A stretch of DNA of 64,000 nucleotides from Kappaphycus alvarezii (taxonomy: Eukaryota > Rhodophyta > Florideophyceae > Gigartinales > Solieriaceae), in assembly GCA_002205965.3 (NCBI GenBank), contig NADL03000514.1, forward strand, positions 62,001-126,000, in the 5' to 3' direction. Below are positions 56,998-64,000 of this stretch, piece after piece. The position numbers and the translations under genes are program-made. Every line of letters starts with the position of its first letter. The first letter of the stretch is position 1. The notes below the pieces were generated by a model that was not told the DNA's origin, made no database searches, and worked only from the letters and a program-made list of their open reading frames with translations.

Positions 56998-57998
56998 ATG
57001 GTAACAGTCGAAAGAGATGATATTTGCCCGGGCTCGCCGCAGCATGATAAGGAAGTTGTGCATATAACCTCTTAATCACTCCCGGACCAGATTCGACGAA
57101 TACTCCATTACCTACGATCGCTCTTACGCCACCCGCGCCGATTGAAAGCACACCGCCCGCATCTGCATCCGCTGAAGTCCCATCATGTGGACAAAAATCG
57201 GTGCAAGTTCGTAAAGGGAAGCTAGACAGAAGATATCGTTTCTCCGATAAAGAAGATGTTTTACTCGTGAGAGGAGTTGCAGCATCTCGTGCGCATGTAG
57301 CACTTAATGGAGATATTCAAGAACGTTTTGAGATTGATGCTTGTCGAGCAAATGCAAAAAAAAACAATCTACTGTTATTACTTGGAAAGCTGTACAAGAC
57401 AGATGCAAGTGTTTACACGAACGCTTTAATAAAAATGAGAGAATTGAGACTGTTATGAGCGGTGTTGGAGGGGAGGTAGGTGGACTAGAAGAGTAGCTTT
57501 GTGTTATTAAGGAATCCAGAGATGATGTTGAGAAAGAAAAGTCGGCAAAAAGGAAGAGACAAACCGAGGAAGAAGAGAAAAAATTAGCAACTTGGAGCAA
57601 TTATTAGGCAGCGTGCTACGAAGAGAAGAGAATCTTCAGCTCTGCAGAGTATAGGAGAAGGACAGCATGGGTCTAGCAGTGATTATGTTCCCAGTTCGGC
57701 TAAGAAAACAAAGTTGAAAGCACCCCATTTCGATGAGGAAGAAGCAGCGTTCACTGCAGTGATTGAAAAAGGCGATGCAGGACGGACTTCAATTGCTGCC
57801 GAGCGCCTAGCTCTTTATCGTATACCAGTCGAAGAGGAAAACTTGCATCTGAAGAAAGATCGATCAGAAAGGCAGGAGGAGAGAAATGAAACTTCATATG
57901 TTGAGTTGGAAAAGATTAAAATGATGATGGATACTCTGCGACAGGGATTCACGGATACAGAATCATTAAAGCAATTTGCTTTTAGTGCCAAGCGTTAG
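56998..57998 (+). pseudogene. Broken SANT/Myb-like and coiled-coil ORF, probably a transposon accessory gene
   Basis: 57201-57458 encodes RRYRFSDKEDVLLVRGVAAS and VALNGDIQERFEIDAC, a helical pattern like the SANT-like DNA-binding proteins carried by some DNA transposons. 57714-57998 encodes an acidic, charged coiled coil (YVELEKIKMMMDTLRQGF). A Lys/Glu-rich stretch between them (57480-57710) is open in shifting frames. Together they look like one protein of about 300 residues broken by several changes. A fragment of a similar kind of ORF may continue at 58438-58665. Confidence 0.4.
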
Positions 57999-57999
57999 A

Positions 58000-60490
58000 T
58001 ACTTTGTTCTATCTATCCAAAGCTCTCTTTGACACATTTGTTTCAGCCTGACACAAATAAATGGAGCAAAGACATATTTTACTTTTGCTACCCTTTAGAA
58101 TTCAAGTACTCCTGCAGCCTCAGTGGGTTACATCCGAAATACTTAGCTACTTGATTAATATATAAACTGGTACGCATGGGTTTTGTAAGGCTCCAAAACT
58201 CTAACATCGAATATTTGCTCAAAAAATATTCCATTTTCAGATATAATGCGGAAAATATCAGTTTTATGTTTTGAATCCGAACATCGAAACTTTGGTTTGG
58301 GAAAACATATGCGACAGAAGTAGCCCTTGATTGACACATTCGGGGACACGTTCGATTTTAAATATCTTTAATCCTTCCTCCAGCTGTCTCACACAATATT
58401 ACCAACAAAGAAGCTTACCAAAAATTAGGACAATGTAGTGCATTTGCGCAAATTGTTCGAGACCACGCAGATTATGGGTGCTGAAAAACACAAGATGGTG
58501 TATACCATGTACCTGCTATTCAGAGAGCACAGCTGGAGTACTTTCCGCTCCCGCTACAATCGGATGCGACAGAAGCTTGCGAGTGACCATAAAAAGGGTA
58601 AGAGAGGCACATTAGGTATTTCTATTTGGTTTCTTAACCAATTGCTGACACGCAGTTTGCATTAGTTGACGTTAAGGAAAAGGTGTCCGGTGGGTGGGCG
58701 AGGATATTCACTTTGTAAAATGAGGGAGGATCTTAAAAAGATCCTATGAGGAGTTGATGGGCGATGACAGTGGCTCTAAGGTAAGCAAAGTATCGGAACT
58801 ACAGGCAGAGGCTTCAGTAGTGCATCCCACCCACTTGCCCGCCACTTGGATAGAGACCAAGACTACCACTAAAGGAATTAACGATTTTGTCACGCCATAG
58901 TCCTGCCATCCGAAGTCCGTTCGGTTTCGTTTAGCAATCTGCTTAAGCCTGCACATCGTATATTTGTTGAGCTATCAATTACTGGGCAGGAGCCTCTTAC
59001 ATCTACTAAGTTGTTACACGCAACATTTCTACAGAGTTAAGAACCGGAAAAGATTACCCACGACAATCCCCAAATGTTGTCGTTTGAAGCTTCCTCGAAA
59101 AAGTTAGGGCATAAGAAGGATGATGAAGTTGTTTCTATTTGGAAGGTTCCTCTTCCGCTTGCAGTAGAAACCCACGTCCATGACACGTTCAATATGAATT
59201 GAATAAATAAAGGCACCAAGCTGCAGATACCTATGGACCTCCCAACGATAATCAGACTTTTGAGATAGTCTGTTGATAAATTCTTTAAATGATAGATTTT
59301 CCCGCAGCTCCCCAGCAACTCTTTCCCTGCGTATCCACAAACTACTTACCACTTCCTTACCCGGTCATACCATACGTTCGCAAAGAAATCTGACTCTGTG
59401 TTGTCTCACAAGACCCCAGTATCGAGCCACATTCATAGATATCACCTGCCTACCTCATGTGTAACTGCGGTTATATGCTTGAAATATAATGAATAATCTA
59501 GGATACCGAATTATTGTTCTGTATTGTAACGTTTTTGCACTGCCGGCGGTGCGCGGGATTTGCACGAGTCGTTACTTTATTTAAATTAGTTCATGGCCGC
59601 GGAAATCGGTCGCCGACAAATGCGGCGACCGAGGAACAAACGCGTTACTGCAGCTCGCTTACTTCGCCTGTCATCTCCACTAAACTCTCTCAACGAGCCG
59701 ACACTCCATTCCCCCGAATCATGATCCCGTACTAGTGCTGTTGCTTAATAAGCTACGAAATGGGTTTAATCCCTTTTTGCATCCGCGTTATCACAGTTGT
59801 GGGCCCAGGGGCGCACACATGAATTCTAGAAAAGACTTCTTTGATACTACTAGGTTCTCTTCAAACATGGGTCTTCAAGATTGGAGAAAGATTACGGTTT
59901 AGTGTTTCGATCTTATCAGGGCTGCTCACGATGCCAGTGAGGAAAAGATTATTGGAACTACTTTCAAGTTTCTTGGACAAACTTTATACCAGCGAGGTTT
60001 TACAAAAGGGCAACAGTCCATCGTCTATAAAGCAAAACATAAGGGATTGATTGGCTACCACTAAACCGAAGATGTTGTCAAAGCCTTCTTGTTCATAGTG
60101 AATGTCGTGGCAAGTGACACTCCTCTTGAATTTGTGGGAAGATTGATCAAAAGTTTTAAAAAGTTGCCCCTACCCGTCGAAATAAGTATGAATACTTGTT
60201 TACTTTGTATCAAAGTTCCATGAAGCTGTTATTGTTGAGCATTTAAAACAAACAAACGGTACAAATTTGTCTCAAAGGGAGCAATTAATAGCTATAGCTC
60301 TGCTGGATAAGGACAACCTCGATTAAAATGTTCTGAAGAACGCAAAACTTCAGTTATTCTACTTAGCATAGAGAAGAGAATCCAATGAGACCAAGAAATC
60401 GGCAAAGCTTTTCCCAAAATCTCACTTGGAAAAGCTGACTATAATTTGTTCGAGATTAACTCTGGTTTTGTCGAAGAAGTCCCGTGCAGA
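58000..60490. other. No recognisable gene
   Basis: Frames below about 95 codons on both strands with no domain. AT-rich, probably decayed mobile DNA. Confidence 0.45.
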
Positions 60491-60500
60491 GTGAACTTCT

Positions 60501-60932
60501 ATGCTTGCCCTTGGATCTAAAGAAGAGCTTTTCGGTTTGATTGAAGACCTGAAAGAGACACTCACGGCGATTTTGAAATACTCAAAGAGCAAGAAAAAAA
60601 CTCGTTCAATCGCTCAATGTTTCAATATCGATGCTCCGAGATGTATTTTTTACCTTGATGATGCTTTTGAGGTCCTACGAAACTTCGTGCAGTCCACAGT
60701 CACCAGAATCAATCAGCTTATGATTAGCAATCAGCTTATGATCAGCAATCAGCAAAACGTCGGGAACAACGAAGAACTCCAAGCGTTGCTTACTAGAATG
60801 AAATATTTCATGAACAAAGTAGGCAGCCAGATCGGCTGTGGTAAGATACCTCATCCCAGCCGGAGAGTTAACAATAATAACAAAAATCGCCAGATCCCTC
60901 GGAATATCCAATTTGACAACAAGTTATCTTAA
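60501..60932 (+). CDS. Orphan ORF with a short internal tandem repeat
   Basis: 143 codons, helical at the start (EELFGLIEDLKETLTAILKY), Asn-rich and basic at the end. Contains two tandem copies of an 18-bp unit (60716-60751) giving NQLMISNQLMISNQ. No domain is recognised. Other plus-strand frames follow (61253-61483, 61624-61881, 62420-62719), suggesting a decayed multi-ORF element r more than a single gene. Confidence 0.25.
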   Translation: MLALGSKEELFGLIEDLKETLTAILKYSKSKKKTRSIAQCFNIDAPRCIFYLDDAFEVLRNFVQSTVTRINQLMISNQLMISNQQNVGNNEELQALLTRMKYFMNKVGSQIGCGKIPHPSRRVNNNNKNRQIPRNIQFDNKLS

Positions 60933-60939
60933 AATAGGC

Positions 60940-62950
60940 CGGAGCGTCGCGAAGATACCAAGACGAAGAAAAAAGGAGTATTTTTTTTTGGATGATTACT
61001 GTGTCTTCGATTGAAGCGTCGACGGTACTTAAAGAGGAGACATTAAGTGCACTTTCCTACTTTTCGCTACTAGAAGAAGCGAAAAATGGAAGCAAGGAAC
61101 TCCAAAAATAAAAAAATTTCAGGGATGTTCGTCTAGGCTTCTCCTGCGAAACAAGCAATGAAGTCTTTTATCTTCGATAGGAGCCAATTCAGGTATTTCT
61201 GATCCGAAGGAAGAAGAAAACCCCAATCAGTACGGAGAGTGTTTAAAGAGCGTTGATGGAATCGAAAGCATCAAGTTATTTTACGGATCCATTGGAATAT
61301 CATTTGAGATGCGCGAGAAGGAGTGTGATCCGTTCACACATGGGTACGGAAAGGAGTGATACAATCCAAAAAAGGTCTATTAGAATGAGTTATATGCCAG
61401 CAAGAGGCCTTGCAGGCACCGAAATGTTGATAAATTTCTACTTTGTCCCTGGAGATGGGCTTTCTTGCTTTGGAATGAAGTAGTGCACAAATAAATATGC
61501 ACGGGCACGGAAAACCTCTTTTTCATCCCTGCAGGAGCTTTTGGAATTTCAACAAAGGAAACCTGGCTTTCACTGTAAAATTATATCATATCATCAGGTT
61601 ATGAAAATGCAATTCGCACATATTTGATGGTCGTACCATCCAAAGTTTCTCGCATGAAAGGTTGGTTTTCTTCAGTATGCATATACAATTTGAATCTGAA
61701 AAGAAGTATCCAGAGCGATCAAAGAATCTCTGACGGTAAAGTGTCCATGCGTTTTGCAAACTGTCTGAACAGGTACTCGCACCTGTATCTGGATGATATT
61801 AAGCTCTGCATCCGAGCTGGCGAACTCAACCCGGTTCTCAACCAAACATTGGAGCATGTCCATAACAAGTGCGCATATTGAAAAACAACAGGACTTCAAA
61901 AATGGTCTCCAAAGAAAGCATTATATCAAATGTGACTTCGCTTTAACTCGAACTTCCAATAAGACTTATTTTCCACCTCAGAAGTCAAAAGCGCCATTTA
62001 CTCATGTTTGAACCTAAAAACGTTTATTAAGAGACTTCATTGATGATGAAAAGAGAATTCAGAAGCAAAAAAGTCATTTAAACCCGCTCGGGTGCACGTG
62101 CATGGACCTTTTGAAATTTTTTAAGCAGAAATTGAGTTCCACAAAATGGTTTTAGTAAATTTTATTGTATATTTCGGAAATAAGTTCGAACAAAGGCCAG
62201 CACAGAGACATAAAAAGCTTGGAGTTGTTGAGCGAAAGATTGCTGCCATTCGGTTGATCGTCCGTGATCGTTGAGAGATGTCACGTATTTTGCGAACAAT
62301 GGCGTTCGAAAATAACCAAGAAAGGAATTAATTGGCAGGGCAACGTACTCGAGCTTTTATCGAGAGCTTTTTTAGTTATTGGTTTCCCAGGAAGTACTTG
62401 AAGGTATATAGGGATATATTTGCACTTTAGTTTTTGGATTCTGGCCCTTTTTGCTCTTTTTGCCCGAGATATACTACATTCTAAAAACTATTGCAAAACT
62501 TGGTGCTCCATGCTCGATACACAGCTGAAAATGGTATATAAAACAAATGGACCCTCAAAAATAGTGGCAATCTTGGAAATCTTGAGAACCTGTCTTAAAT
62601 TAATATTTCATTGTCGTGCTTCATTTCGCAGTCCCGGAAACAGCATTTCCGCTTCTATAATGACAATTTTTTCAAAAATAAGAAAAGGCAAAAAAAACAG
62701 GGATTGGTTGCTCGACTAGGGCGGTTGCAATAGCGTTAACTTCATGGAAATGAAATACTTCTTGGATTAAGGGGTTCACATTGATCGTTCAGCTTGCCTT
62801 CTTCGTTACGGTTACAATTTGGTCATAATTAAAGAATATTGAAAAGGCTTTAGAATCATGTAGTTCTGTATGATTTGAGCTTTCTACTTTGTTTTAATCC
62901 AAAAAACTTTTTCTATTGAATCTCTCTAATTGATTTCTTAAATAAACGCT
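60940..62950. other. No recognisable gene
   Basis: Short frames, mainly on the plus strand, without domains. Confidence 0.4.
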
Positions 62951-62957
62951 GTGAGAA

Positions 62958-63305
62958 ATGTTCACGTTTGGAGTTAATGAGATGCAGATGACATCTTTGA
63001 AAACCAAGCCCCTTTCTTCTTCGACCGAGAAGAAGCTTCATGTTTCAATCACAAGAGCTTTTGAGAGTTCTTATCGTACTGGAAAACTCTCGATCGAGAA
63101 TTACACCGGTCGCTTTAACAATATTTATCCACATGACAAGCTCATAATTGACAGTATAAAGAGGCTAAGAGGCACTGATGATGTGGCCAACTCCACTGCT
63201 TCCACCGGTACTCGTGATTTCTCTGGTCTTCATGACGCAATGTTGATACTCCTCTCTTCTCTTCTGACCATTATCAGAACGGAAGCCCCAGTTATGAAGG
63301 CTTAA
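62958..63305 (+). CDS. Orphan ORF, 115 codons
   Basis: ATG-initiated and open, with plausible composition (SSSTEKKLHVSITRAFESSY, YPHDKLIIDSIKRLRG). It ends 67 bp left of the likely LTR boundary, so it may belong to whatever the LTR element inserted next to. No domain recognised. Confidence 0.25.
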   Translation: MFTFGVNEMQMTSLKTKPLSSSTEKKLHVSITRAFESSYRTGKLSIENYTGRFNNIYPHDKLIIDSIKRLRGTDDVANSTASTGTRDFSGLHDAMLILLSSLLTIIRTEAPVMKA

Positions 63306-63371
63306 TTCAGTCCGCAGCTGACCATGAAGTCAAGAGAATGGTCAAGAAGAGGCCAAGATCAGAAGATGGAA

Positions 63372-63816
63372 TGTTAGAAAGAGGGACGAAATGAAATAGG
63401 GAGAGGCAGCCTGGTCGCTGCTAAAGGAACATTAGAGAAGATGGTAGTGGGTTTCATAAAGTTGGGGGCAAGGGTGTATGGATTGTACCTGGATTCCCAC
63501 AAGAATCCAGATGAGCCCCCCCTTTTATAGACAGTGCGGTAACTCTACTCTAGAAATTCTATACTCTATTAGCTCAGTAGAACTTACTAGAAAGTAGAGG
63601 TGTAACTATAGAATTGTACTATCTAGAATATAACTACGTAAATAAAAACGATGACGTGGGGCTCCACGTCAAATAAAAACATTGAGGGAAAATCAAATTT
63701 CTAACATCATTCAAGACGATAAAGTTTCCCTGTTACACCACTTCGTAATAGAGAACTGGAATAGCGACAGCGAACAAGTCTCTATTACACAGTGGTGTAG
63801 CAGAGACATTGTTACA
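63372..63816 (-). repeat. LTR of an LTR retrotransposon (3' LTR, minus strand)
   Basis: Read on the minus strand it begins TGTAACA directly after a polypurine tract. It contains a TATA box (TCTATAAAAGGGGG, about 63534) and may end at CTAACA (63372), giving about 445 bp. The right boundary is well supported; the left one is a guess. The first 90 bp carry an inverted pair (TACACCACT..GTAATAGAGA and TCTCTATTAC..AGTGGTGTA). Confidence 0.6.
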
Positions 63817-63834
63817 CTATTCCCTCCCCCGGAC
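63817..63834 (-). promoter_or_regulatory. Polypurine tract of the LTR retrotransposon
   Basis: On the minus strand GTCCGGGGGAGGGAATAG immediately precedes the LTR start TG, the plus-strand primer position in reverse transcription. Confidence 0.65.
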
Positions 63835-63848
63835 TTCTGACGTCCTCG

Positions 63849-64000
63849 TCAATGGTACTGCGGTAGTATACTGTTCTTCCGAATATACTGCTGAAAAGCC
63901 TCAGTTACCATGACAGATCCATCTTCCATAACATCTACAAAGTCCCAGTACGCATCACGACGTGGCACACCACATATCGAAACCAAGAACTTGTAACCGC
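63849..64000 (-). CDS. C-terminal end of the retrotransposon polyprotein (partial, runs off the window)
   Basis: About 50 codons open to the window edge (FLVSICGVPRRDAYWDFVDV, TEAFQQYIRKNSILPQYH), stop at 63849, 15 bp before the polypurine tract. No domain is visible in this piece; its identity rests on position. Confidence 0.5.
   Translation of the reverse strand, partial: GYKFLVSICGVPRRDAYWDFVDVMEDGSVMVTEAFQQYIRKNSILPQYH

Noticed and set aside
1..64000. CRISPR array or bacterial operons
   Set aside because: The only periodic repeats are the TACAG pentamers and short tandem units; genes contain spliceosomal introns.

Overview
This is nuclear DNA from a photosynthetic eukaryote, most likely a red alga or a close relative. 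The evidence is a spliceosomal LSm4 gene with three introns and a one-intron bS16 ribosomal protein gene. It also includes a carotenoid oxygenase, an NmrA/CIA30 protein of the HCF173 type, and a small one-helix protein resembling a photosystem assembly factor. The phylum is an inference; the plastid-bearing eukaryote is much safer. Introns are few and short (99-242 nt, canonical GT-AG), and single-copy genes sit in GC-rich islands separated by AT-rich, transposon-filled stretches.

Layout. 1-4.0 kb has no gene I can name. 4.6-11.9 kb (+) is one Dicer-like gene (degenerate helicase, platform/PAZ, two intact RNase III domains, dsRBD). 12.2-12.7 kb (-) is a probable plastid membrane protein. 13.8-14.3 kb (-) is a LINE remnant. 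14.3-18.5 kb is AT-rich and unassigned. 18.5-22.1 kb is a rearranged Ty3/gypsy chromovirus with an inverted gag piece. 22.1-27.1 kb is unassigned. 27.2-30.0 kb is a copia remnant and 30.1-34.3 kb a DIRS-type element. 35.0-35.3 kb (-) is a small unknown gene. 36.0-41.0 kb is an old transposase split by a piggyBac-type element. 42.4-52.1 kb is the main gene island: BI-1/TMBIM6, HCF173-like, a secreted Cys-rich protein, carotenoid oxygenase, bS16 and LSm4. 53.1-54.3 kb is an intact PIF/Harbinger-type transposase. 54.6-56.2 kb holds two LINE ends arranged as an inverted repeat. 57.0-58.0 kb is a broken SANT-like/coiled-coil ORF pair. 58-63.3 kb has orphan ORFs only. 63.4-64.0 kb is the 3' end of an LTR retrotransposon on the minus strand.

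Three cross-cutting signals matter for reading the window. (1) Most single-copy genes are broken by single-base frame changes, and nearly all need one added base, usually in a homopolymer; this looks like residual assembly error rather than gene death. (2) Short (TACAG)n/(CTGTA)n palindromic arrays lie upstream of about half of the single-copy genes. (3) A nearly G-free, C-rich tract ends at the probable start codon of most genes and is a practical guide to choosing starts. The genes have unrelated housekeeping, plastid and RNA roles and do not form a pathway or cluster. The Dicer gene and the dense, partly young transposon load are compatible with small-RNA silencing in this organism, but no direct link is visible.
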